Shown piece after piece: positions 33,368 to 45,160 of a stretch of 64,000 bases of DNA; position 1 is the stretch's first letter; every line of letters begins with the position of its first letter. This DNA comes from Amycolatopsis viridis. Lineage in GTDB: Bacteria; Actinomycetota; Actinomycetes; Mycobacteriales; Pseudonocardiaceae. The DNA lies in the NCBI RefSeq assembly GCF_011758765.1, contig NZ_JAANOU010000001.1, positions 1,550,001 to 1,614,000 of the forward strand, read 5' to 3'. The notes under the pieces are model-generated. The model was not told where the DNA came from. It ran no database searches and saw nothing but the letters and a program-made list of their open reading frames with translations. Both the position numbers and the translations under genes were made by a program.

Positions 33368-33910
33368 ATGCGCATCACCGTCACTGTGGACGGAACCGGC
33401 TACACCGACGAGGTCGAACCCCGCACGTTGCTCGTTCACTACCTGAGGGAGACGCTCGGGAAAATCGGCACCGTGGTCGGATGCGACACCAGCAACTGCG
33501 GTGCCTGCACCGTGCACCTCAACGGGCACAGCGTGAAGTCCTGCTCGGTCCTGGCCGTGCAGGCCGACGGCGCCGAAGTGACCACCATCGAGGGTCTGGC
33601 CCGCGACGGCCGGCTCCACCCGGTGCAGGAAGCGTTCCACGACAACCACGCGCTGCAGTGCGGGTTCTGCACGCCGGGCATGATCATGCAGTCCATCGAC
33701 CTGCTCGCCGACAATCCGGATCCGGACGAGCAAGCCGTGCGCGAGGGACTCGAGGGCAACCTGTGCCGCTGCACGGGATACCAGAACATCGTCCGGGCCG
33801 TGCGGGACGCGGCACAGCGGATGAGCCCCGGCGCGGGGCCCGAGGCCGAGCGCGTGGCGGGCGACGACGTCAGCCGCACGTCCGGCGCGTTTGCGGGCGG
33901 AGGCGAGTGA
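33368..33910 (+). CDS. Molybdenum hydroxylase small subunit, 2x[2Fe-2S] (CoxS-like)
   Basis: A 180-residue iron-sulfur subunit. The plant-type cluster ligands are Cys39, 44, 47 and 59 ([16 protein letters not shown] and SVKSC). The second cluster ligands are Cys98, 101, 133 and 135 (CGFCTPGM and LCRCTGY). It passes electrons from the molybdenum centre to the FAD subunit. The C-terminal extension of about 30 residues is polar and not conserved. It lies 1 base before the large-subunit gene, in the order S-L-M. Confidence 0.93.
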   Translation: MRITVTVDGTGYTDEVEPRTLLVHYLRETLGKIGTVVGCDTSNCGACTVHLNGHSVKSCSVLAVQADGAEVTTIEGLARDGRLHPVQEAFHDNHALQCGFCTPGMIMQSIDLLADNPDPDEQAVREGLEGNLCRCTGYQNIVRAVRDAAQRMSPGAGPEAERVAGDDVSRTSGAFAGGGE

Positions 33911-33911
33911 C

Positions 33912-36350
33912 ATGACGTCGACGATCGAACCCGAGGTCGGCAAGGCGCGCACCCGCAAGGAGGACGCGCGGCTCATCACCGGCCGCACCCGCTGGACGGA
34001 CAACATCACCCTGCCCGGCATGCTGCACGTGGCGATCCTGCGCAGTCCGTTCGCGCACGCCCGGATCAATTCCGTCGACACGTCCGCGGCACGGGACATG
34101 CCGGGCGTGGTGGCGGTCTACACGGCGCGCGATCTCGACCCGGACAGCGCGATCGGCATGCCCTGCGCGTGGCCGATCACGCCGGACATGAAGCAGCCGC
34201 GGCGGCCGGTGCTCGCCGCCGACCAGGTCAACTTCGCCGGCGAGGGTGTCGCCGTGGTGGTGGCCCGCAGCAAGGCGGAGGCCGCCGACGCGCTCGAGGC
34301 CATCGACGTGGACTACGAGGAACTGCCCGTGGTCCTCGGCCTGGAGAACGCCCTCGCCGAGGGCGCGCCGCTGGTCCACGAGGAGCTCGGCACCAACAAG
34401 CAGGCCACGTGGGTCTTCGACTCGGCCGAGGCGGGCACCGGGGAGAACGTCGAGGAAGCCATTTCGAGCGGCGAGGTGGTGCTCCGGCGCCGCTTCCGCC
34501 AGCAGCGGCTGGTGCCGGCGTTCATGGAGCCGCGGTCGGTCGTGGTCGACCCGACCGGCACCCAGATCACCATGTGGTCGGCCACCCAGGTCCCGCACAT
34601 CCTCAAGACGATGACGGCCCTGACGCTCGGCATCCCCGAGCACAAGCTGCGCGTCATCGCCCCGGATGTCGGCGGCGGGTTCGGTGGCAAGATCGCCGTG
34701 CTGCCCGAGGAGACCATGGCAGTCCTCATCGCGCAGCGGCTCGGCAAGCCGGTCAAGTGGACCGAGACCCGCTCGGAGGCGATGCAGACCGCGCACCACG
34801 GCCGGGACCAGATCCAGGACATCACGATCAGCGCGACCCGCGACGGGAAGGTGACCGGCCTCAAGGTCGAGCTGATGGCCGACATGGGCGCCTACAACGG
34901 TCTCGTCGGCCCGGGCGTGCCGATCCTGGGCGCGTTCATGTTCAACGCGATCTACAAGATCCCGGCGTACCACTTCGCCTGCACCAACGTGTTCACCAAC
35001 ACCACGCTCACCGACGCCTACCGGGGCGCCGGCCGGCCGGAGGCCACGTTCGCGATCGAGCGGATCATGGACGAGCTCGCCGCCGAGCTCGGCATGGATC
35101 CGCTGGAGCTGCGGGAGAAGAACTGGATCAAGCACGAGGAGTTCCCGTTCACCACGGTGTGCGGGCTGACCTACGACTCGGGCAACTACGAGGCCGCCAC
35201 CGCGAAGGCCAAGGAACTGTTCGACTACGAGGGCCTGCGCCGCGAGCAGCGGGAACGCCGGGAGCGCAACGACCCGGTCCAGCTCGGCATCGGCATCTCC
35301 ACGTTCACCGAGATGTGCGGTCTCGCCCCGTCACGGGTGCTCGGCTCGCTCGACTACGGCGCGGGCGGCTGGGAGCACGCGGCGGTCCGGGTGCTGCCCA
35401 CGGGCAAGGTCGAGGTGGTCACCGGCGCCTCGGCGCACGGACAGGGGCACGAGACGGCGTGGAGCCAGATCGTCGCCGACCGGCTCGGGGTGGCGTTCGA
35501 GGACATCGAGGTCATCCACGGCGACACGCAGTCCTCGCACAAGGGCATGGACACCTACGGGTCGCGGTCGCTGGCGGTCGGCGGCATCGCCGTGGTGAAG
35601 GCGGCCGAGAAGGTGGTCGACAAGGCCCGGACGATCGCCGCGCACCTGCTGGAGTGCTCGCCGGACGACCTGGAGTTCGAGGGCGGCAAGTTCACCGTCC
35701 GCGGCACCGACACGTCCACGACCATCCAGGACGTCGCGTTCGCGACGTTCGCCGCGCACAACCTGCCCGAGGGCATGGAGCCGACGCTGGACTCCGAGGC
35801 CGTGTTCGACCCGGAGAACTTCTCGTTCCCACACGGCACCCACCTCTGCGCGGCCGAGGTGGACACCGAGACCGGGCGGGTGCGGTTGCGCTCGTACGTC
35901 TGCGTGGACGACGTCGGCAAGGTGGTCAACCCGCTGATCGTGGAGGGGCAGGTGCACGGCGGTCTCGCGCAGGGCATCGCCCAGGCGCTCTACGAGGAGG
36001 CGGTGTTCGACGAGAGCGGCACGCTCACCACCGGCACGTTCGCCGACTACCTGCTGCCCTCGGCGGCCGACCTGCCGTCGTTCGTCACCGACCGCACGGA
36101 GACGGCGGCGACGTCGAACCCGCTGGGTGTGAAGGGTGTCGGCGAGGCCGGCACGATCGCGTCCACCCCGGCGGTGGTCAACGCGGTCGTGGACGCGGTG
36201 CGGCACCTCGGCGTCAACGACATCGAGATGCCGTGCTCGCCCATGCGGGTGTGGTCGGCGGTCCACCGCGGCCGGACCGACGCCGGTGGTGTCGGCTCGG
36301 AGGCCGGTGGCGGTCTGGGTTCCATCGACGCTTCGGGAGGTGCGCAGTGA
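33912..36350 (+). CDS. Molybdenum hydroxylase large subunit, form II (CoxL-like)
   Basis: An 812-residue molybdopterin-binding subunit of the xanthine oxidase family. Near the N-terminus are KEDARLITGRTRWTDNITLP and MLHVAILRSPFAHARI. Further on are DVGGGFGGKI and the active-site segment AYRGAGR at residues 369-375, then GASAHGQGHETAWSQI and GVGEAGTIASTPAVVNAV with the conserved Glu. True aerobic CO dehydrogenases carry AYxCSFR with a cysteine that binds copper; AYRGAGR marks form II, whose members act on other or unknown substrates. The subunit should use molybdopterin cytosine dinucleotide. It overlaps coxM by four bases. Confidence 0.92.
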   Translation: MTSTIEPEVGKARTRKEDARLITGRTRWTDNITLPGMLHVAILRSPFAHARINSVDTSAARDMPGVVAVYTARDLDPDSAIGMPCAWPITPDMKQPRRPVLAADQVNFAGEGVAVVVARSKAEAADALEAIDVDYEELPVVLGLENALAEGAPLVHEELGTNKQATWVFDSAEAGTGENVEEAISSGEVVLRRRFRQQRLVPAFMEPRSVVVDPTGTQITMWSATQVPHILKTMTALTLGIPEHKLRVIAPDVGGGFGGKIAVLPEETMAVLIAQRLGKPVKWTETRSEAMQTAHHGRDQIQDITISATRDGKVTGLKVELMADMGAYNGLVGPGVPILGAFMFNAIYKIPAYHFACTNVFTNTTLTDAYRGAGRPEATFAIERIMDELAAELGMDPLELREKNWIKHEEFPFTTVCGLTYDSGNYEAATAKAKELFDYEGLRREQRERRERNDPVQLGIGISTFTEMCGLAPSRVLGSLDYGAGGWEHAAVRVLPTGKVEVVTGASAHGQGHETAWSQIVADRLGVAFEDIEVIHGDTQSSHKGMDTYGSRSLAVGGIAVVKAAEKVVDKARTIAAHLLECSPDDLEFEGGKFTVRGTDTSTTIQDVAFATFAAHNLPEGMEPTLDSEAVFDPENFSFPHGTHLCAAEVDTETGRVRLRSYVCVDDVGKVVNPLIVEGQVHGGLAQGIAQALYEEAVFDESGTLTTGTFADYLLPSAADLPSFVTDRTETAATSNPLGVKGVGEAGTIASTPAVVNAVVDAVRHLGVNDIEMPCSPMRVWSAVHRGRTDAGGVGSEAGGGLGSIDASGGAQ

Positions 36351-37204
36351 TCCCCGCTGCCTTCGACTACGTCGCTCCGTCCACTGTGGACGAGGCGGTG
36401 CAGGCCCTGGCCGCGGCCGGTGAGGACGCCAAGGTCCTGGCCGGCGGGCAGAGCCTGCTGCCGGTGCTGCGGATGCGGCTGGCGGCGCCGACCACGCTCA
36501 TCGACCTGGGCAAGATCTCCGAGCTGCGGGGTGTCCGCGACGACGGCGAGGCGATCGTGATCGGGGCGATGACCACGCACTACGACGTGCAGCGTGATCA
36601 GCTGATCGCCGAGCACGCCGCGTTGCTGGCCAAGGCGACCGACACGGTGGCCGATCCGCAGGTGCGGCACCGCGGCACGTTCGGCGGCTCGATCGCCCAC
36701 GCGGATCCGGCCGGTGACCTGCTGGCCCCCGCGCTCGCGCTGGGCGCCGAGATGGTGATCGCCAGCAGCAGCGGACGGCGGACGGTGCCGGCGTCGGAGT
36801 TCTTCCAGGACTTCTTCACCACGGCACTCGAGCCGGCGGAGATCCTGGTCGAGGTCCGGGTGCCCAAGCACACCGGCTGGAAGGCGCACTACGAGAAGTT
36901 CAACCGGGTGGCGCAGGCGTGGTCGATGGTCGCGGTTGCGGCCACGGTCCGCACCGACGGCGACACGATCGCCGAGGCCCGGGTGGCGCTGACGAACATG
37001 GCGTCGGTGCCCGTGCGGGCCACCGCGGTCGAGCAGGCGCTGGTGGGCCAGTCCGCGTCGGACGAGACGATCCGCTCCGCGGCCGCGCACGCGGCGGAGG
37101 GGACCAGTCCCACCGCCGACGGCAACGCGGACGTCGAATACCGGCAGGAGCTGGCGAAGGTGCTGACGGGCCGCGCGGTGTCGGCGGCGCTGGCCGGGGT
37201 GTAG
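36347..37204 (+). CDS. Molybdenum hydroxylase FAD subunit (CoxM-like)
   Basis: A 285-residue FAD-binding medium subunit. The two FAD motifs are AGGQSLLPVLRMRLAAP at about residue 35 and TFGGSIAHADPAGDL at about 110. The second is a variant of the usual TxGGN. The C-terminal domain has the CO_deh_flav_C pattern. It accepts electrons from the iron-sulfur subunit and passes them to an outside acceptor. The start is a GTG overlapping the coxL stop. A strong hairpin follows, before coxG. Confidence 0.9.
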   Translation: MIPAAFDYVAPSTVDEAVQALAAAGEDAKVLAGGQSLLPVLRMRLAAPTTLIDLGKISELRGVRDDGEAIVIGAMTTHYDVQRDQLIAEHAALLAKATDTVADPQVRHRGTFGGSIAHADPAGDLLAPALALGAEMVIASSSGRRTVPASEFFQDFFTTALEPAEILVEVRVPKHTGWKAHYEKFNRVAQAWSMVAVAATVRTDGDTIAEARVALTNMASVPVRATAVEQALVGQSASDETIRSAAAHAAEGTSPTADGNADVEYRQELAKVLTGRAVSAALAGV

Positions 37205-37212
37205 GCCGGGCG

Positions 37213-37248
37213 GGCCCGCGGCCGTCCCGCCGGGGACGGCCGCGGGCC
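37213..37248. terminator. Hairpin between coxM and coxG
   Basis: Perfect 16-bp stem with left arm GGCCCGCGGCCGTCCC (37213-37228) and its complement at 37233-37248, with a 4-base loop. It may stop or attenuate transcription before coxG. Confidence 0.75.
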
Positions 37249-37362
37249 TGGCACCGTGCTCGACGGGGCGCCGATGCCGGTCCCGCGTACGCACCGGGCG
37301 CCGGTTCCGGCACTAAGGTGGTCCGAGGGACTCGAAGCTTTCTGGAGAAGGGAGGTCGGCCC

Positions 37363-38034
37363 GTGCGGCTCGACCATGAATTCACCGTTCCGGCCCCGCC
37401 TGCCGAGGTGTGGAAGGCGGTCACCGATCCGGAACGCGTTGCGCCCTGCATGCCCGGTGCCACCCTGACGAAGGTCGAGGGCGAGACGTTCACCGGGACG
37501 GTCAAGGTGAAGCTGGGCCCGATCTCCCTGCTGTACAAGGGTTCCGGCGAGTACCTGGAGACCGACGAACAGGCTCGCAAGATCGTGATCAAGGCGTCGG
37601 GCAAGGACTCCCGCGGAGCGGGCACGGCGGCCGCGACGGTCACGGTGACGTTGTCGGAGAACGACGGTGGCACGAAGGGCACCGTGGCCACCGATCTGAA
37701 CGTCACGGGCCGGCCGGCGCAGTTCGGCCGCGGCATGATCTCCGAGGTCGGTGGCAAGATCCTGGACCAGTTCGCGGCGAACCTGGCGGACCGGCTCGGT
37801 ACCGCGGAGAGCCCGGCCGCGGAGGAGAAGCCGGCCGAATCCGGGGTGACCACCGAGCCGGCGCCGGAGAAGCCCAAGCTCGAGTCGGTGAAGCCCCAGC
37901 CCCACGAAGCCGAGGCGATCGACCTCTTCGAGTACGCCGGGAGCTCCCTGACCAAACGCCTCGCGCCGATCCTCGCCGGGGTCGCCGCGGCGCTCGGAGT
38001 GGTCGCGATCGTCCGCCTGCTCCGCCGCCGCTGA
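37363..38034 (+). CDS. CoxG-like SRPBCC protein with C-terminal membrane anchor
   Basis: A 223-residue CoxG-type protein. The START/SRPBCC domain covers about residues 1-145 (LDHEFTVPAPPAEVWKAVTD, RVAPCMPGATLTKVEGETF). A charged linker rich in Pro and Glu follows, then a C-terminal helix (LAPILAGVAAALGVVAIVRL). CoxG tethers CO dehydrogenase to the membrane and can bind menaquinone in some actinobacteria, which would deliver electrons to the respiratory chain. The start is a GTG behind GGGAGG. It is separated from coxM by 158 bases and a terminator. Confidence 0.9.
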   Translation: MRLDHEFTVPAPPAEVWKAVTDPERVAPCMPGATLTKVEGETFTGTVKVKLGPISLLYKGSGEYLETDEQARKIVIKASGKDSRGAGTAAATVTVTLSENDGGTKGTVATDLNVTGRPAQFGRGMISEVGGKILDQFAANLADRLGTAESPAAEEKPAESGVTTEPAPEKPKLESVKPQPHEAEAIDLFEYAGSSLTKRLAPILAGVAAALGVVAIVRLLRRR

Positions 38035-38102
38035 CGTCCGCCGCGGCCGGCAAGACCGGGTGGCTGCTGCGCTGACACCGCGCCAGCAGACCGGAGCGTC
38101 GC

Positions 38103-38129
38103 CCCGGGCACCGCATCAAGGTGCCCGGG
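38103..38129. terminator. Hairpin after the cox-type operon
   Basis: CCCGGGCACC (38103-38112) pairs with GGTGCCCGGG (38120-38129) over a 7-base loop, about 70 bases after coxG. A second stem (GCGACGGC / GCCGTCGC, 38152-38177) follows. The remaining gap to 38288 shows no other feature. Confidence 0.6.
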
Positions 38130-38288
38130 ACACCGGCCGCGCACGGTGGCCGCGACGGCTGTGCGCGCGGCCGTCGCCCACCTGGCGTCCGCGCACCGCC
38201 TGCCTGCAACCACCCCGCGGCCAACCGCGCACCCGTGTGCCCCGCCACCACCGGGAAGCGGCACGGCCCGGCGGCGGTTGTAAGCGGT

Positions 38289-39356
38289 GTGCGCAGCGAA
38301 ACGGACGTGGTGGTGATCGGCGCGGGGCAGGCCGGCTTGTCGTCCGCCTACTTCCTCCGGCGGTCGGGTCTGGAATTCGTCGTCCTCGACGCGAACTCCC
38401 GGCCGGGCGGTGCGTGGCAGCACCGGTGGCCCTCGCTGCGGCTGGACAAGGTCCACGGCTTCCACGACCTCCCCGGCCTGGCCTTCCACGAGCAGGACGA
38501 GCACCGGATGGCGTCCGAGGTCGTGGCCGAGTACTTCGCGCGCTACGAGCGCACCTTCGACCTGCCGGTTCACCGCCCGGTCGAGGTGCTCGCCGTGCGT
38601 GATGCGGGTCCCCGCCTCCTCGTCGAGACCACCGGCGGTACCTGGGCCGCCCGCGCCGTCATCAACGCGACCGGCACGTGGACCCGCCCGTTCTGGCCGC
38701 ACTACCCGGGGCAGGAAACCTTCACCGGCCGCCAGTTGCACACCGCCGACTACCGCACCGCCGAGGAGTTCCGCGGGCAGCACGTCCTGGTCGTGGGCGG
38801 CGGCACCTCGGCCGTGCAGCTGCTGATCGAGATCGCGGACTTCGCGAGCGGCACCACCTGGGTCACCCGCCGGCCGCCGGTGTTCCAGGACGCGGAGTTC
38901 GGCCCGGAACTGGGCCGCGAAGCCGTTGCGAAGGTCGACCAGCGGGTCCGGGCCGGGCTGCCACCGGCGAGCGTCGTGAGCGTCACCGGGCTGATGCGCA
39001 CACCCCAGGTGCGCGACGCGCAGGCCCGCGGGATCCTCACCCGCAAGCCGATGTTCGACCGCATCACCCCGACGGGCGTGGTCTGGGCAGACGGCACCGA
39101 GCAGCAGGCGGACGTGATCCTGTGGGCCACCGGGTTCCGCGCCGCGCTCGATCACCTGGCGCCGCTGCACCTGCGCGAACCCGGCGGCGGCATCCGCATG
39201 GACGGCACCCGCGTGGTCGCCGAACCGAGGCTGCACCTGGTGGGTTACGGCCCGTCCGCCAGCACGATCGGCGCGAACCGCGCCGGCCGCACCGCCGTCC
39301 GCGAGATCCGGCAGCTGCTGACGACCCGGCCGGTGGAGACCGCGGCCGCGAGCTGA
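38289..39356 (+). CDS. Flavin-containing monooxygenase-like oxidoreductase
   Basis: A 355-residue CzcO-type flavoprotein. The FAD site is VVVIGAGQAGLSSAYFLRRS, followed by RPGGAWQHRWPSL. The NADPH site is VLVVGGGTSAVQLLIEI at about residue 175. The C-terminal ILWATGFRAALDHLAPLHLR segment is typical. It probably oxygenates or reduces a small molecule; the substrate is unknown. The GTG at 38289 is chosen because it starts the FAD fold, but the ribosome site is weak. It is monocistronic. Confidence 0.85.
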   Translation: MRSETDVVVIGAGQAGLSSAYFLRRSGLEFVVLDANSRPGGAWQHRWPSLRLDKVHGFHDLPGLAFHEQDEHRMASEVVAEYFARYERTFDLPVHRPVEVLAVRDAGPRLLVETTGGTWAARAVINATGTWTRPFWPHYPGQETFTGRQLHTADYRTAEEFRGQHVLVVGGGTSAVQLLIEIADFASGTTWVTRRPPVFQDAEFGPELGREAVAKVDQRVRAGLPPASVVSVTGLMRTPQVRDAQARGILTRKPMFDRITPTGVVWADGTEQQADVILWATGFRAALDHLAPLHLREPGGGIRMDGTRVVAEPRLHLVGYGPSASTIGANRAGRTAVREIRQLLTTRPVETAAAS

Positions 39357-39366
39357 GCGCCCCTGC

Positions 39367-39416
39367 CCGCCGCGCCGCGCAAGCGCACCACCGAGTGCCA
39401 CGCGCCTGCGCGGCGG
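39367..39416. terminator. Possible terminator between convergent genes
   Basis: CCGCCGCGC (39367-39375) and GCGCGGCGG (39408-39416) form a 9-bp stem with a long 32-base loop, between the FMO-like gene and the convergent amidohydrolase. The long loop makes it weak. Confidence 0.3.
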
Positions 39417-39435
39417 CGAACCGGGTACGCGCTGC

Positions 39436-40248
39436 TCAGTTGGGCAGTGCGAACACCCGCCGGGCGTTGCCGCTCAGGTACAGCTCCGTCGCCGCCGGTC
39501 CCAGATCCAGGTCCGGCAGGCGCTTCAACGCGTCGGCCGGGGTCATCATCGGGTAGTTGCTGCCGAACAGCACGCGCTCCCGGCCGCGCCCGCGCATGAA
39601 CTCCACCAGCTCCCCGGGCAGCCGGTGCACCGCGTACGCCGAGGTGTCCACGTGGAAGTTCGGGTACTTCGCGGCCAGGGACAGCACCTCCGCCATCCAC
39701 GGGTAGCCCACGTGGCCGCCCACCACGGTCAGCTCGGGGAAGTCCAGCAGCACCTCGTCCAGGTACGGGATCGGCCGCCCCGGCTCGGACGGGCACAGCG
39801 GCCCGGTGTGACCGATCTGCGTGCAGAACGGCACGTCCTCCTCCACGCACGTCACGTACACCGGGTAGTAGCGCCGGTCGTTCGGCGGCAGGTTCCACAG
39901 CCACGGCACCACCCGCACCCCGACGAACCCGAGCCGGATGCACCGGCGGATTTCCCGCACCGCCCGCACCGGGTCGCGCAGATCCACCGACGCCACCCCG
40001 GCGAACCGGTCCGGGTGCGCGGACACGATCTCCGCCACCTCGTCGTTGGTGATCAGCGCCCCGTCCGGCCCGTGCCACGCGGACAGCAGCGCCACCCGCA
40101 CACCGGCCTCGTCCATCGCGTCGAGCGTCCCGGACAGCTGGGGCGCGCGGCGCGCCATGCCCGTCCAGCGCACCAGCGTCTCCAGCCACGGCTGGTCCAT
40201 GAACCGCTGGTTCGGCTGCTGCATCCACACGTCGATCACGTCAGCCAT
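39436..40248 (-). CDS. Amidohydrolase-related protein (PF04909 type)
   Basis: A 270-residue TIM-barrel protein of the amidohydrolase-2 group. It has WLWNLPPNDRRYYPVYVTCV, CTQIGHTGPL, VGGHVGYPWMAEVLSLAAKY and VLFGSNYPMMTPADAL. The first metal motif HxH, normally near the N-terminus, is absent and replaced by DVWMQQPNQRF. That places it in a subgroup where metal binding is reduced or different. Related proteins decarboxylate or hydrolyse aromatic acids. Its start overlaps the end of the TetR gene by eight bases, so the two form one unit. Confidence 0.8.
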   Translation of the reverse strand: MADVIDVWMQQPNQRFMDQPWLETLVRWTGMARRAPQLSGTLDAMDEAGVRVALLSAWHGPDGALITNDEVAEIVSAHPDRFAGVASVDLRDPVRAVREIRRCIRLGFVGVRVVPWLWNLPPNDRRYYPVYVTCVEEDVPFCTQIGHTGPLCPSEPGRPIPYLDEVLLDFPELTVVGGHVGYPWMAEVLSLAAKYPNFHVDTSAYAVHRLPGELVEFMRGRGRERVLFGSNYPMMTPADALKRLPDLDLGPAATELYLSGNARRVFALPN

Positions 40249-40828
40249 CGTTCGTCCCTTCCTTGGTCGACATCGTGCGGGCGACCCGCGCCACCAGGTC
40301 CACGGCGGACTCCGGTGGTGGCCGCCCCTGGGCCAGGTACCGCCGCACGACCGCGTACGGCAGGTCGACCAGCACCAGCAGCAGCTCGTCGGCACTCGAG
40401 CCGGTCTCAGCACGCAGCCGCCGCACCACGATGCGCAGCGCCTCGTCCAGCGCGGCGTCGTACCGGGCGTCCTCGGCGCGGTCCTCGGCCGACCAGGAGC
40501 TCGCGCCGAGCAGCCGTTTTCCCGCGTACAGCACCTGCGCCTCCCCGGGGCGCTCCCGGCACCAGCGCACGGCCGCAACCGCTGCGTCCAGGGGCCGTTC
40601 TCCGCACAGCACCGCGAGGTAGTCGCGGTGGAACCGCTGCACGGTGCGCAACCACAACGCGGCTTGCAACGCCGGCCGTCCCGGGAAGCGGTGGTAGACC
40701 GATCCGCTCGGCGCGCCCGCCTCGCGCGCCACCGCCGACATGGTGACCGCTTCCGGCCCGCCCGTGGCGAACAGCCGGACGGCGGCGTCCAGCAGTTCGT
40801 CGGCGGTATGCCGTGGTGGTCGGCCCAT
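40241..40828 (-). CDS. TetR family transcriptional regulator
   Basis: A 195-residue regulator with the helix-turn-helix at about residues 6-55 (ADELLDAAVRLFATGGPEAV, SAVAREAGAPSGSVYHRFPG). The C-terminal half carries the ligand pocket. It overlaps the amidohydrolase gene by eight bases and probably controls that pair. The upstream AT-richer patch (about 40829-40860) may contain its operator. Confidence 0.9.
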   Translation of the reverse strand: MGRPPRHTADELLDAAVRLFATGGPEAVTMSAVAREAGAPSGSVYHRFPGRPALQAALWLRTVQRFHRDYLAVLCGERPLDAAVAAVRWCRERPGEAQVLYAGKRLLGASSWSAEDRAEDARYDAALDEALRIVVRRLRAETGSSADELLLVLVDLPYAVVRRYLAQGRPPPESAVDLVARVARTMSTKEGTNDG

Positions 40829-41030
40829 GTTTGTGGAGACTAGCCTCTAAAACTCGCGCTCGACAGCCCCTGTGTGCATCTCGATGGTGTTCCACGGACC
40901 CATGGGGGCTGTCCCGGCGACGCTGCGGTGTTCATCACGGCTTCGCGTTTCCGGTGGACGGCGGCATCCCGGCCGCGTACGTTACGCCGCTGTAGACTGA
41001 AGCCGGACAACTGAACACCAGGCCGTCACG

Positions 41031-41212
41031 AGCCGGAGCGGGAGAGTCCCCGGGTCACTGGGGCACCGAAGGAGCAACTTCCCCGTCAATCTCTCAGGTA
41101 CCAGTTACCGCTCCGCGCCAGGCCACTCTGGAAAGCAGGCGCGCGCATCGCGCCTCACCCAAGGTGAAAGCCGCGAGCGCGGTGAAACTCTCAGGTGCCG
41201 ATGACAGAGGGG
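41031..41212 (+). ncRNA. Tandem glycine riboswitch
   Basis: Two glycine aptamers in series sit in the leader of gcvP. The first (about 41031-41125) has GGGAGAGTCC, CACCGAAGGAGCAACTT and CAATCTCTCAGGTACC. The second (about 41126-41212) has CACCCAAGGTGAAAGCC and AAACTCTCAGGTGCCGATGA followed by CAGAGGGGGA. The repeated CTCTCAGG blocks are the hallmark. Glycine binding is expected to turn on the glycine cleavage genes. A TAGACT at 40993-40998 is a possible -10 box. The rest of 40829-41030 has nothing I recognise. Confidence 0.95.
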
Positions 41213-41245
41213 GAGTTCCCGCCACCCGCAGATGAGGAGCTCCCG

Positions 41246-44068
<2,823 letters not shown>

Positions 44069-44071
44069 TCC

Positions 44072-45160
44072 ATGCGGACCCCTCTGTACTCCGTCCACAA
44101 GGGACTGGGCGCGCTGTTCACCGATTTCGCCGGCTGGGAGATGCCGGTGCGCTACGGCAGTGAGCTGGCCGAGCACCGCGCGGTGCGGGAGGCCGCCGGG
44201 CTGTTCGACCTGTCGCACATGGGCGAGATCGAGGTGACCGGACCGCAGGCTGCGGACGCGCTCGACCACGCGCTCGTCGGCAAGCTGTCCGCGGTGAAGC
44301 CGGGCCGTGCCCGCTACACGATGATGTGCAACGCCACCGGCGGGGTGATCGATGACCTCGTCGTCTACCGGCTCGAGGACGAGAAGTACCTGGTGGTGGC
44401 CAATGCGGGCAACGCGCCGGAGGTGGCCGCGGAGCTCGCTGAGCGGGCCGCCGGTTTCGACGCGCGGGTCACCGACCGCTCCGCCGAGTTCGCGCTGATC
44501 GCGGTGCAGGGACCGCGGGCGGTGGATGTCCTCGGCGCGGTCACGGACGCCGACCTCGCCGGCCTGAAGTACTACGCGAGCGTCCCGGCGACGGTCAAGG
44601 GCCACGACGTGCTGCTCGCGCGCACCGGCTACACCGGTGAGGACGGTTTCGAGTTGTACGTGCCGCCGGACGAGGCGGCGGCGGTGTGGCACATCCTCAC
44701 CGACGCCGGCGAGCCGCACGGGCTGGTGCCGGCCGGGCTCGCCTGCCGCGACACGCTCCGGCTGGAGGCCGGGATGCCGTTGTACGGCAACGAGTTGTCC
44801 ACCGAGCGGTCGCCGTTCGAGGCGAACCTGGGCCGCGTGGTCAAGCTCGACAAGCCGGACTTCGTGGGCAAGGCGGCGCTGGCGGAGCGGCAGGATCCGG
44901 CCGAGGTGCTGGTGGGCCTGCGCGGCAGCGGGCGGCGCGCGCCCCGGCACGGGTACCGGGTGCTCTCCGGCGGGGAGCCGGTGGGCGAGGTGACCAGCGG
45001 CGCCCTGTCGCCGACGCTGGGCTACCCCGTGGCGATGGCGTACGTGCCGGTCGCGCTGAGCGCTCCCGGCACCGAACTGGCGGTCGACATCCGCGGCCGG
45101 GTGGAGCCGGTCGAGGTGGTCGGGCTGCCGTTCTACCAGCGGGAGACGGCTACCCGGTGA
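44072..45160 (+). CDS. gcvT: Aminomethyltransferase, T-protein
   Basis: A 362-residue T-protein that releases ammonia from the H-protein intermediate and forms 5,10-methylene-tetrahydrofolate. Motifs include FTDFAGWEMPVRYGSELAEH, AGLFDLSHMGEIEVTGPQAA, YTGEDGFELYVPPDEAAAVW and GLACRDTLRLEAGMPLYGNE, as in known GcvT. It forms an operon with gcvP under the glycine riboswitch. Its last 11 bases overlap the convergent NUDIX gene. Confidence 0.95.
   Translation: MRTPLYSVHKGLGALFTDFAGWEMPVRYGSELAEHRAVREAAGLFDLSHMGEIEVTGPQAADALDHALVGKLSAVKPGRARYTMMCNATGGVIDDLVVYRLEDEKYLVVANAGNAPEVAAELAERAAGFDARVTDRSAEFALIAVQGPRAVDVLGAVTDADLAGLKYYASVPATVKGHDVLLARTGYTGEDGFELYVPPDEAAAVWHILTDAGEPHGLVPAGLACRDTLRLEAGMPLYGNELSTERSPFEANLGRVVKLDKPDFVGKAALAERQDPAEVLVGLRGSGRRAPRHGYRVLSGGEPVGEVTSGALSPTLGYPVAMAYVPVALSAPGTELAVDIRGRVEPVEVVGLPFYQRETATR

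Noticed and set aside
33912..36350. True aerobic CO dehydrogenase
   Set aside because: The active-site motif is AYRGAGR (residues 369-375), lacking the copper-ligand cysteine of form I enzymes.
40813..40995. Small plus-strand open frame before the glycine riboswitch
   Set aside because: It overlaps the TetR start and promoter of the riboswitch, lacks a ribosome site and has no coding character.
41195..41245. Earlier start codon for gcvP
   Set aside because: It lies within the second glycine aptamer; the ATG at 41246 has a GAGGAG site and begins the conserved N-terminus.
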